Position numbers and translations under genes: made by a program | DNA from: Streptomyces katrae | Lineage (GTDB): Bacteria; Actinomycetota; Actinomycetes; Streptomycetales; Streptomycetaceae | Assembly (NCBI RefSeq): GCF_000966975.1 | Contig: NZ_JZWV01000912.1 | Location: 1-5,598, forward strand | Length of the DNA stretch: 5,598 bases | Direction of reading: 5' to 3' | The notes under the pieces: model-generated | Database searches by the model: none | Told to the model about the DNA's origin: nothing | Seen by the model: only the letters and a program-made list of their open reading frames with translations | Shown: piece by piece, positions 1-5,598 of the stretch | Layout of the letters: every line of letters begins with the position of its first letter | Numbering within the stretch: the stretch's first letter is position 1

Positions 1-349
1 GGTCACCGATCTGCTGGAGCGCACCTTCGCCGACCAGCTGGACGCGCTGCCCGCCGCCACCCGCGCCGCGCTGGTGGTCGCCGCCGCCGCGGAGGGCGCC
101 GCCCTGGCCGACGTCCTCGCCGCGCTGCCGTCCGGCCCCGACACGGAGGTGTGGCTGCCCGCCGAACGCGCAGGACTCGTACACCTGCAGGCCGACCGCA
201 TCGCCTTCCGCCACCCCCTGATCCGCTCCGCCGTCTACGGAGCCGCCCCGTTCGCCGAGCGGCGACGCGCACACCTGGCGCTCGCGGCCGTCCTCGGCGC
301 GGACCCGGACCGGCGGGCCTGGCAGCTGTCCGCCGCCACGATCGCCCCC

Positions 350-381
350 GATCCGGACGTCTCGGGATCCGGACGTCTCGG
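350..381 (+). repeat. Perfect 16-bp tandem duplication inside the LuxR gene
   Basis: The unit GATCCGGACGTCTCGG occurs at 350-365 and again, without a mismatch, at 366-381. Sixteen is not a multiple of three, so the second copy shifts the frame by one. With one copy removed, the codons read PDPDVSGELERTA, which joins the two LAL-like halves smoothly. With both copies the original frame runs into a stop at 533-535. A duplication of this size is typical of replication slippage, but an assembly error is also possible. Confidence 0.95.
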
Positions 382-835
382 GCGAGCTGGAGCGCACCGC
401 CCTGCGCGCCCTCGCCCGGGGCGCCGTCGCCGAGACCGTCGCCGGCCTCGAACGCGCGGCCCAGCTGCACCCCGTGACGGCCGAGCGGACCCGGCTGCTG
501 TCGACCGCGGCCTACGCGGCCGTCGTCGCCGGTGACACCGAGCGGGCCGAAGCCCTCGCCGCCGAAGCCTCCCGCCTCGACGTCGGCGCGGAGGCGCTGC
601 GCTGGATAGCGGCGCTCAGCGGCCTCGTCGCCATGCTGACCCTGCGCCTGGAGCGCGCCTTCGCGCTGGTGGTGCCCGACGAGCTGCCCGGCTCGGCGCA
701 GATCGACGCCGGCGTCTCCACGATCGCCACCGGCATCGCTTACCACTCGGGGCTCCCCGCGCAGCGGGAGCGGCTCCGCCCCATGCTCGCGGCACGCGCC
801 GCGGACGACGGTATGGCCACCCACCCGTACCACCT

Positions 836-2008
836 GTGGGACACCGGAGTCACGGACCCGTTCGTCCACGACCGGCGATCCGCGCCCTGCTGCCCGCCGT
901 GACGGCCTCCCCCGGCCTGCTCCCCCCCGAGCGCCACACGCTGGGCGTCCTGTGCCTGCTGCTCGACGAGACCGAGATCTCGATCAGCCTGCTCGGCGAA
1001 CTCGTCAACCCGCAGTGGGAGGGCGCTGCGGACTTCCATGCCGGGACCACCGCCGCCGACCTGGCCTTCGCCCATCTCGACGGCGGCCGGTGGGCCGACG
1101 CCCGCCTCGGCGTCGAGCGACTGGCCGAAACGTTCCTGGCGGGCCGGCACACCCTCGGGCCCGCCCGTGCCCTGGCCGCGCTCGCCACCGTGTGCGCCCT
1201 GACGGGTGAGGCGGAGACGGCCCTGCGCCACGCGGCCGCCGTCCTCGCCGTCACCGAACCGGCCGGGGCGCTCGCCACCGTGGCCCGCGCCCACCGGGCC
1301 GCCGGTCTGGCGGCCGCCGCCCTCGGGGACCACACCGCCGCCCACCGCCACCTGCGCGCCCTCTACGACGCGGCGGGGGCACCGCTGCACTACCACCTGT
1401 CCTGCTACGCCGTCGCCGACCTCGCGGCCGCCGCCGCGCTCACCGGCCGCACCGAGGAGGCCCGTACCGTCCTCGCCCAGGTCCGTGCCGAGGCCGGCGA
1501 CGGGGCGTCGGCCCGGCTGCGCCAGGTCCTGCTGCGTGCCACGGCGCTGCTCGCCGCTCCGGCCGACGCGGGAGGGCACTTCCGGGAGGCCCTGGAGGAC
1601 CCGGCGGGCCGGCGCTGGCCCTTCGAACGGGGCCAGGTGTGGCTGGAGTACGGCGAATGGCTGCGCCGGCAGCGGCAGATCGCCGACGCCCGCGCGGCCC
1701 TGACCAAGGCGCGCGAGGTCTTCGACGGGCTCGGAGCCGGCCCGTGGGCGTCCCGCGCCGAGGCCGAACTGCGCGCGGCCGGCATCGCCGTCGAATCGGC
1801 CCCGCACAGTGCCCTGCGCTCGCTGACCCCGCAGCGGCAGCGGATCGTCCGCCTCGCCGCCCAGGGCCTGACCAACCGGGAGATCGGCGAGCGGCTGTTC
1901 CTCTCCCCCCGCACCGTCGGCACCCACCTCTACCAGGTCTTCCCCGCACTGGGCGTGTCCGCGCGCAGCCAGCTGCGCGACGTGGTGGAGCGGGAGCCCG
2001 GGGACTGA
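836..2008 (+). CDS. Intact C-terminal open frame of the broken LuxR regulator (TPR-like region plus LuxR HTH)
   Basis: Downstream of the second frameshift the gene is uninterrupted to its stop and could be annotated as a separate LuxR-family protein of up to 390 residues (GTG at 836), or shorter from GTG at 899. The first 12 or so residues from 836 lie out of the ancestral frame and look spurious; homologous sequence starts near AIRALLPAV. Alanine-rich helical repeats at about residues 70-310 resemble the TPR-like middle of LAL proteins. The helix-turn-helix occupies residues 330-384. Neither start has a recognisable ribosome binding site, so separate translation is doubtful and this is most likely the tail of the disrupted gene. 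If it were made, it would be a DNA-binding fragment lacking the ATPase control domain. Confidence 0.4.
   Translation: MGHRSHGPVRPRPAIRALLPAVTASPGLLPPERHTLGVLCLLLDETEISISLLGELVNPQWEGAADFHAGTTAADLAFAHLDGGRWADARLGVERLAETFLAGRHTLGPARALAALATVCALTGEAETALRHAAAVLAVTEPAGALATVARAHRAAGLAAAALGDHTAAHRHLRALYDAAGAPLHYHLSCYAVADLAAAAALTGRTEEARTVLAQVRAEAGDGASARLRQVLLRATALLAAPADAGGHFREALEDPAGRRWPFERGQVWLEYGEWLRRQRQIADARAALTKAREVFDGLGAGPWASRAEAELRAAGIAVESAPHSALRSLTPQRQRIVRLAAQGLTNREIGERLFLSPRTVGTHLYQVFPALGVSARSQLRDVVEREPGD
845..880 (+). other. Second frameshift site in the LuxR gene (one base missing or two extra)
   Basis: Up to about 870 the LAL-like reading (HPYHLWDTGVTDPFVHDR) is in the frame of base 3, which stops at 900-902. 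From about 877 the reading (AIRALLPAVTASPGLLPPE) is in the frame of base 2. Adding one base near 868-876 gives a continuous HDRRIRALLPA-type join. The exact base cannot be fixed, because no repeat or homopolymer slip is obvious. Combined with the 16-bp duplication, the net length change is a multiple of three. Confidence 0.75.
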
Positions 2009-2019
2009 GGCGCCCGGGC
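1996..2019 (+). terminator. Weak candidate stem-loop at the LuxR stop codon
   Basis: GCCCGGG at 1996-2002 can pair with CCCGGGC at 2013-2019, giving a seven-pair all-G/C stem around a 10-base loop that contains the TGA. The right arm also lies in the 10-base palindrome CGCCCGGGCG (2011-2020). There is no T-run, as is common in actinomycetes. Such pairings arise readily by chance at this GC content, so this is only a possible terminator between the LuxR and AraC genes. Confidence 0.25.
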
Positions 2020-2110
2020 GTCCACGGCGTACGTCATGTGACGGATGGCCGCGGCGCGCGGGGATCCGAGAGTGGGAGCAGAACGACGCCTACCGCACCC
2101 GGAGCCCTCC
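2009..2110 (+). promoter_or_regulatory. LuxR-AraC intergenic region, presumed AraC leader
   Basis: These 102 bases should hold the promoter of the AraC gene if it is not co-transcribed with the LuxR gene. I could not identify convincing -35 and -10 hexamers. The only symmetric element is a short inverted repeat, CGTCA-TG-TGACG, at 2032-2043, about 68 bases before the start codon, which could be an operator half-site pair or chance. The ribosome binding site GGAG lies at 2101-2104, six bases before ATG 2111. Confidence 0.35.
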
Positions 2111-3106
2111 ATGCCCGTCACACGGTCCACCCTCGCGCTGCCGCCCGGTGAACGCGCCGACTACTGGCACGAGCTGGTGTCCGGCACCTTCATCCCGCTC
2201 GACGTCCGGCTGCACGAACCGGTGCCCTCGGCGGGGACGATCACCAGCCGGCGGCTCGGCCCCCTCCAGATCTCGGAGGTGGAGGCCGGGCCCCAGACGG
2301 TGGACCGCAGCACGCGCAGGATCGCCCAGGGCGGCGAGGAGTACCTGACCGTCACCCTCCAGCAGCGGGGAAGCGCCCGGCTCACCCAGGAAGGCCGCCA
2401 GGCCGTCGCCGGGCCCGGCACCTTCACCTGCTCGGACGCCGGCCGGCCCTACCGGCGCGAACAGCCCGACGCCTTCCGCTTCACGGCCTTCCGGGTGCCC
2501 AAAGCAGCCCTGGGCCTCCCCGACGCCGATCTCCGCACCGCCACCGGCACCCTGTTCGACGGCGCCTGCGGGACGTCCGCCCTGGTGGCGGCGTTCCTGG
2601 GCCGGCTGGCCGAGCAGGCCGCCGGCTTCGAGCCGGACACCGCGCACCGGCTCGCCCTGACCACCTCGGATCTGCTGGCCGTCCTGTTCCGCGAACGGGG
2701 CGGCCGGCTCGACCCGCAGGCGCCGGAGCACGCGCACGGCATGCTGACCCGGGTGCAGGAGTACGTCCTGCTCCACCTGGGCGACCCCGCCCTCGGGCCG
2801 GAGCGGATCGCGGCGGCCCACCACATGTCGGTGCGGTACCTGCACAAGCTGTTCCGCACCGGGGGCACGACGGTGGGGCGCTGGATCCTGCGCGAGCGGC
2901 TGGAGCGCTGCCGCCGGGAACTGGCCCGGCCGGCCCGGGCCGTCCCGACCGTGGCGGCCGTCGCCCAGCGCTGGGGGTTCGTCAGCCCCTCCCACTTCAG
3001 CCGGGCCTTCCGTGCCGCCTACGGCATGACGCCCCGCGAATGGCAGGCCGCCGCCCGCCTCCGGCCGGCCGTGACGCCCGGCCCGGCGGACCGGGCGTCA
3101 CGGTGA
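2111..3106 (+). CDS. AraC-family transcriptional regulator with AraC-binding-like N-terminal domain
   Basis: Predicted cytoplasmic DNA-binding regulator of 331 residues, the usual size for the AraC subfamily with an N-terminal cupin-like (AraC_binding_2-type) sensor. Residues 15-190 look like that domain: YWHELVSGTFIPLDVR, then a beta-rich stretch with EEYLTVTLQQRG and a PGTFTCSDAGRPY turn. The C-terminal AraC DNA-binding domain covers about 211-315. Its first helix-turn-helix is at 230-249 (PERIAAAHHMSVRYLHKLFR). The second, at 280-311, carries the family signature WGFVSPSHFSRAFRAAYGMTPREW. ATG 2111 was chosen because GGAG precedes it by six bases. An in-frame ATG at 2045 would add 22 residues with no family resemblance and lacks a good binding site. 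The gene converges with the transporter-hydrolase operon, four bases separating the stop codons, and follows the broken LuxR gene on the same strand. Ligand and targets are unknown; control of the neighbouring operon is possible but unproven. Confidence 0.93.
   Translation: MPVTRSTLALPPGERADYWHELVSGTFIPLDVRLHEPVPSAGTITSRRLGPLQISEVEAGPQTVDRSTRRIAQGGEEYLTVTLQQRGSARLTQEGRQAVAGPGTFTCSDAGRPYRREQPDAFRFTAFRVPKAALGLPDADLRTATGTLFDGACGTSALVAAFLGRLAEQAAGFEPDTAHRLALTTSDLLAVLFRERGGRLDPQAPEHAHGMLTRVQEYVLLHLGDPALGPERIAAAHHMSVRYLHKLFRTGGTTVGRWILRERLERCRRELARPARAVPTVAAVAQRWGFVSPSHFSRAFRAAYGMTPREWQAAARLRPAVTPGPADRASR
3069..3103. terminator. Perfect 13-bp stem-loop, probable bidirectional terminator
   Basis: CCGTGACGCCCGG (3069-3081) is exactly complementary to CCGGGCGTCACGG (3091-3103), with a 9-base loop. 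It lies between the convergent AraC gene (stop 3104-3106) and the minus-strand transporter (stop 3111-3113), where a shared terminator is expected. It lacks a T-run, like many actinomycete terminators. Unusually, it is inside the AraC reading frame and encodes residues 320-331. Confidence 0.8.
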
Positions 3107-3110
3107 CGGC

Positions 3111-3854
3111 TCACAGGGTGCGCCGTACGCCTGCCTGGCGCTCGATGTTGCGCAGCTGTACGGCGAGGTCGCCCTCCACGGCGTGGTGCGCGGGTCCGCT
3201 GCGGCCGATGGGCAGGACCTCCTCGCTGCGCATGTCCTCCAGCATCAGGGCGAACGCGGCGTAGGCGGCGGCGAGCGCCACCAGGATGCCCAGGGCCCCC
3301 GCCGTACGCGTCGGCCATTCGGCGCCGGTGAGTCCGCCCAGGCCGGTGGCGGCCCAGCGGGGCAGGGAGACCACGAGGACCAGCCACAGGGCCCGCTTGG
3401 GCCGGGTCACCGCCGCCATGAGCGCCCCGAAGCACAGGAACGCCAGGTTGAAGACGCCCAGGACCCGGGTCCCGCCAGGTGCGCCGCTGCCCAGGACCAG
3501 GGCGTACGCGAGCCAGCTGCCGGCGAAGACGCCCATCAGGGTGGCCGCGATCACGTCCCGCGCCTGGAAGGCCAGCACGCTGACGAGGAGTTGCAGGGCG
3601 AAGGCCGGCAGGACGCACAGGGCGACGGCCCGGCGGTCGGTGGTGTCCAGGAGGCCCAGTTGCAGGCATCCGGACAGCACGGAGGCGATGGCCACCGTGA
3701 AGAAGCCGAGGGGCATCGGCGAAGCGATGGGGCGCAGGGTGATCCGGGTCATCGCCCGCAGGTCCGGTTCGAAGCGGCGCTCGCCTCCGGTTCCGGGCCC
3801 GGGTCCCTCCGCGGGCTCGGGTGCGGGGGGTTCGCCGATGGGGTCGGTGCTCAT
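3111..3854 (-). CDS. GPR1/FUN34/YaaH-like (acetate uptake transporter family) membrane protein
   Basis: Predicted integral membrane protein of 247 residues. About 35 proline-, glycine- and acid-rich residues, presumably cytoplasmic, precede six hydrophobic segments at roughly 47-69, 76-95, 101-122, 129-149, 154-170 and 184-204, then a charged tail (AVEGDLAVQLRNIERQAGVR). The motif SPMPLGFFTVA at the start of helix 1 matches the position and pattern of the NPAPLG-type signature of the acetate/succinate transporter (AceTr) family. Size and six-helix layout also fit, although Asn is replaced by Ser. Known members (SatP/YaaH, Ady2) move acetate or succinate with protons; the substrate here is inferred at best. 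The start ATG (3852-3854) has a strong binding site, GAGAGGA (complement of 3862-3868), seven bases upstream. The hydrolase stop is only 16 bases upstream, so the two are probably co-transcribed and translationally close. An unrelated six-helix family is the main alternative. Confidence 0.72.
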   Translation of the reverse strand: MSTDPIGEPPAPEPAEGPGPGTGGERRFEPDLRAMTRITLRPIASPMPLGFFTVAIASVLSGCLQLGLLDTTDRRAVALCVLPAFALQLLVSVLAFQARDVIAATLMGVFAGSWLAYALVLGSGAPGGTRVLGVFNLAFLCFGALMAAVTRPKRALWLVLVVSLPRWAATGLGGLTGAEWPTRTAGALGILVALAAAYAAFALMLEDMRSEEVLPIGRSGPAHHAVEGDLAVQLRNIERQAGVRRTL

Positions 3855-3861
3855 CCGCCGG

Positions 3862-3868
3862 TCCTCTC
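3862..3868 (-). promoter_or_regulatory. Ribosome binding site of the transporter gene
   Basis: The minus strand reads GAGAGGA seven bases before the ATG at 3854. It sits in the 16-base gap after the hydrolase stop codon. It fixes the transporter start and supports translation from a shared message rather than a separate promoter. Confidence 0.75.
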
Positions 3869-3870
3869 GT

Positions 3871-5598
3871 TCAGTGCGACAGGCACGGGTCGACGGGGTG
3901 GGCCGGCCCGGGCAAGGGATCGGTGCCGGTGCGGGCGGCCCGCCAGGCGCGGTGCCGTCCGGACTCGGCGACGGCTTCGGCCACGGTGTCGGCCTGCGCG
4001 GCGCCGTCGCCCCGGGCCGCGTAGCCGCCGAAGTGGGCCACCGGACTCCAGGCCGGGGCGACGGGCGGTGCCTCCTCCTCCAGGCCCGCGTACTCCGCCG
4101 CCGCGTGCACGATGCGCCCGCCGACCACCGTGAGCACGGATTCGATGTCGGGGATGGTCTCGGCGGGCACGGTGAAGTAGTCCTGGGAGAGGACGGCGAG
4201 ATCCGCGTAGCAGCCTTCGCGCAGTACGCCCTTGACTTCGTCCTCGCCGGTCAGTCGGGCTCCGCCCCGGGTGTACAGGTCGAGGGCCTGCCGCCGGTCG
4301 AGGAGGTTCGCGGGCGGGTAGAGGGGTGTACCGCCGACGGTCCGTCCGGTGACGAGCCAGTGCAGCGCCACCCACGGGTTGTAGGAGGAGACGCGGGTGG
4401 CGTCCGTGCCGGCGGCGACGGTCAGGCCCCGGTCGAGCATGGCGCGGACCGGGGGCGTGCGGGAGGCCGCCTCGGCGCCGTAGCGGTCGAGGAAGACGCC
4501 GCCCTGGAAGGACATCCGGTTCTGCACCGACAGGGCCCCGCCGAGGGCGGCGATCCGGTCGAGGCTGTCGTCGCGGACCGTTTCGGCGTGGTCGAACAGC
4601 CAGCGGTTCCCGGCGGGGAACAGACCTTCGGCGGCGAGCTTCTCGAAGACCGCGAGATCGCGGCGGATGGTCTCGTCGTAGGTGGCGTGCAGCCTGAAGC
4701 CCCAGCCGTTCTCCGCCAGCAGCCGGACGGCCTGCTCGAACTCGGCCTCGTAGCCGTCGTCGAGGGCGGGGCGGGGTTCGGCGAAGTTCTCGAAGTCGGC
4801 CGCGGCCCAGGTGAGGTTCTCGCCGGCGCCGGCCAGGCGCAGCCATTCGTCGCCGTCGCCGGGACGGACGGTCTCGGTCCAGCGGCGCAGGTCGTCCAGC
4901 TCCTGGCCGGGCGTCTGCGGGAAGAGGTAGTAGGCGATGCGCAGGGTCAGTTCGCCCGAGCGGGCCAGGTCGGTGACGGTGGCGTAGTCGTCGGGGAAGT
5001 TCTGGAAGCCGCCGGCGGCGTCGAGCGCCGAGGTGAGGCCGAACCGGTTGAGTTCGCGCAGGAAGTGGATGGTGGAGGTGCGCCGGTCGGCCTCGTCCAG
5101 GCGCGGTGCCTTGGCGAGGGTGGAGTACAGCACGAGGGCGCCGGGGGCGGCCAGCAGCACTCCGGTCGGTTCGCCGTCGCGGCCGCGTACGATCTGTCCG
5201 CCGCGCGGGTCGGGGGTCTCGCGGGTGAACCCGGCGGCGATGACGGCGGCCCGGTTCATCAGGGCCGACTGGTACAGGTGCAGGACGAAGACGGGGGTGT
5301 CGGGGGCCGCCGCGTTGAGCTCGGCGACCGTCGGCATGCGGCGCTCGGCGAACTGCTCGGGGGTCCAGCCGCCGACGACGCGGATCCACTGGCCCTTCGG
5401 GGTTCGGCCGGCCTGCTCGCGCAGCATGGCCAGGGCGCGGCGCAGGCTGCGCACGCCGTCCCAGCGCAGTTCCAGGACGTAGTTGAGGCCGCCGCGGATG
5501 ACGTGCAGGTGCGAGTCGTTGAGCCCGGGGACCAGTCGGCGGCCGAGGGCGTCGACGACCCGGGTGGCGGGGCCGACGAGCCCGGCGAGCTCGTGGTT
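3871..5598 (-). CDS. YtcJ-like metal-dependent amidohydrolase (amidohydrolase family 3), N-terminus beyond the window
   Basis: Members of this amidohydrolase-superfamily group hydrolyse C-N bonds of amides or cyclic ureides/imides in a metal-bearing TIM barrel; most have no known substrate. The window shows 575 residues, with reading open to the right edge, so probably a few dozen N-terminal residues are missing. The GTG at 5454 is internal, because family sequence continues upstream of it (RRLVPGLNDSHLHVIRGG). Metal-site motifs, numbered from the right edge: HxH at 30/32 (NDSHLH), His 304 (FRLHATYDET), His 337 (WLFDHAETV) and Asp 399 (AAGTDATRVSSYNPW). The last three correspond in order to the HAIGD-, EH- and GSD-type motifs of YtcJ proteins. 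After the closing beta segment (ADLAVLSQDYFTVP to VLTVVGGRIVHAAAEYAGL) comes a tail of about 70 residues with PAWSPVAHFGGY. No signal peptide can be judged. It is the upstream visible gene of an operon with the transporter. Family is firm, substrate unknown. Confidence 0.92.
   Translation of the reverse strand, partial: NHELAGLVGPATRVVDALGRRLVPGLNDSHLHVIRGGLNYVLELRWDGVRSLRRALAMLREQAGRTPKGQWIRVVGGWTPEQFAERRMPTVAELNAAAPDTPVFVLHLYQSALMNRAAVIAAGFTRETPDPRGGQIVRGRDGEPTGVLLAAPGALVLYSTLAKAPRLDEADRRTSTIHFLRELNRFGLTSALDAAGGFQNFPDDYATVTDLARSGELTLRIAYYLFPQTPGQELDDLRRWTETVRPGDGDEWLRLAGAGENLTWAAADFENFAEPRPALDDGYEAEFEQAVRLLAENGWGFRLHATYDETIRRDLAVFEKLAAEGLFPAGNRWLFDHAETVRDDSLDRIAALGGALSVQNRMSFQGGVFLDRYGAEAASRTPPVRAMLDRGLTVAAGTDATRVSSYNPWVALHWLVTGRTVGGTPLYPPANLLDRRQALDLYTRGGARLTGEDEVKGVLREGCYADLAVLSQDYFTVPAETIPDIESVLTVVGGRIVHAAAEYAGLEEEAPPVAPAWSPVAHFGGYAARGDGAAQADTVAEAVAESGRHRAWRAARTGTDPLPGPAHPVDPCLSH

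Larger units (their letters stand above)
1..2008 (+). pseudogene. LAL-type LuxR-family transcriptional regulator, 5'-truncated by the window and broken by two frameshifts
   Basis: LAL regulators couple an N-terminal AAA ATPase to a C-terminal LuxR DNA-binding helix-turn-helix through a long TPR-like region, and often activate secondary-metabolite or catabolic operons. The ATPase (Walker A/B) would lie left of the window. Reading begins in the frame of base 2 (VTDLLERTFADQLDALP) and includes the family-typical stretch FRHPLIRSAVYGAAPFAERR near 206-265. At 350-381 a 16-bp tandem duplication moves the homologous reading to another frame (ELERTALRALARGAVAE from about 383). That frame runs to about 875, where a second lesion of -1 (or +2) returns it to the first frame for the rest of the gene. 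The end is a clear LuxR helix-turn-helix at about 1823-1987, with GLTNREIGERLFLSPRTVG at its core, then TGA at 2006-2008. Without the lesions the reading would be continuous, so it is a recent pseudogene or contains sequencing errors. Family assignment is secure; the target genes are unknown. Confidence 0.88.

Noticed and set aside
1..900. Programmed frameshifting as the explanation for the LuxR frame changes
   Set aside because: No slippery heptamer with a following structure was seen at either site, and one shift is fully explained by an exact tandem duplication.
740..1927. Long minus-strand open frame antisense to the LuxR gene
   Set aside because: Its translation is glycine/arginine-rich low-complexity sequence with no family resemblance. 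It mirrors the codon bias of the plus-strand gene, which carries a clear LuxR helix-turn-helix.
2045..2110. Upstream ATG start for the AraC gene
   Set aside because: The added 22 residues look like translated leader, and no good ribosome binding site precedes 2045, whereas GGAG precedes 2111 at proper spacing.
2090..2995. Minus-strand open frame antisense to the AraC gene
   Set aside because: Compositional shadow of a high-GC gene; the plus strand has two recognisable AraC helix-turn-helix motifs.
3183..4133. Plus-strand open frame across the transporter and the hydrolase end
   Set aside because: Gln/Gly/Arg-rich reading without domains, crossing two well-supported minus-strand genes and their intergenic gap.
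3851..5389. Second long minus-strand frame overlapping the hydrolase
   Set aside because: Almost entirely Arg/Pro/Gly; the frame ending at 3871 contains all the amidohydrolase motifs.
5452..5454. GTG at 5454 as the hydrolase start
   Set aside because: The same frame continues upstream with the conserved HxH metal motif (5503-5511), so the true start lies beyond the window.

Overview
The window is very GC-rich coding DNA with strong third-position G/C bias. It carries protein families typical of Streptomyces or a close actinomycete: a large LAL-type LuxR regulator, an AraC regulator and a YtcJ-type amidohydrolase. Genus assignment is inference; no rRNA or other marker gene is present. No tRNA, CRISPR array, insertion sequence, integrase or phage gene was seen.

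Layout. (1) Bases 1-2008, plus strand: the C-terminal two-thirds or so of a LAL (large ATP-binding LuxR-family) regulator whose ATPase domain lies upstream of the window. Its frame is broken twice. A perfect 16-bp tandem duplication at 350-381 shifts the frame, and a second lesion between about 845 and 880 shifts it back. A stop at 533-535 lies between them, so the gene as given cannot make a full-length protein. (2) Bases 2009-2110: a short intergenic region with small inverted repeats. (3) Bases 2111-3106, plus strand: an intact AraC-family regulator of 331 residues. A 13-bp perfect stem-loop sits in its last codons. (4) Bases 3111-3854, minus strand: a six-helix membrane protein resembling the GPR1/FUN34/YaaH (acetate uptake transporter) family. 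(5) Bases 3871-5598, minus strand: a YtcJ-like metal-dependent amidohydrolase running off the right edge. Its recognisable metal-site motifs are all present.

How the genes may work together. The hydrolase and the transporter are 16 bp apart on one strand with a good ribosome binding site between them, so they very probably form one operon transcribed from beyond the right edge. The reasonable inference is that the two act on related substrates, for example import or export of a small carboxylate or amide and its hydrolysis. The substrate cannot be read from sequence. The AraC regulator converges on this operon with only 4 bp between stop codons, and the hairpin probably ends transcription from both sides. 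Whether AraC controls the operon is unknown. I see no convincing undescribed system here; the most informative observation is the paired frameshift in the LuxR gene.
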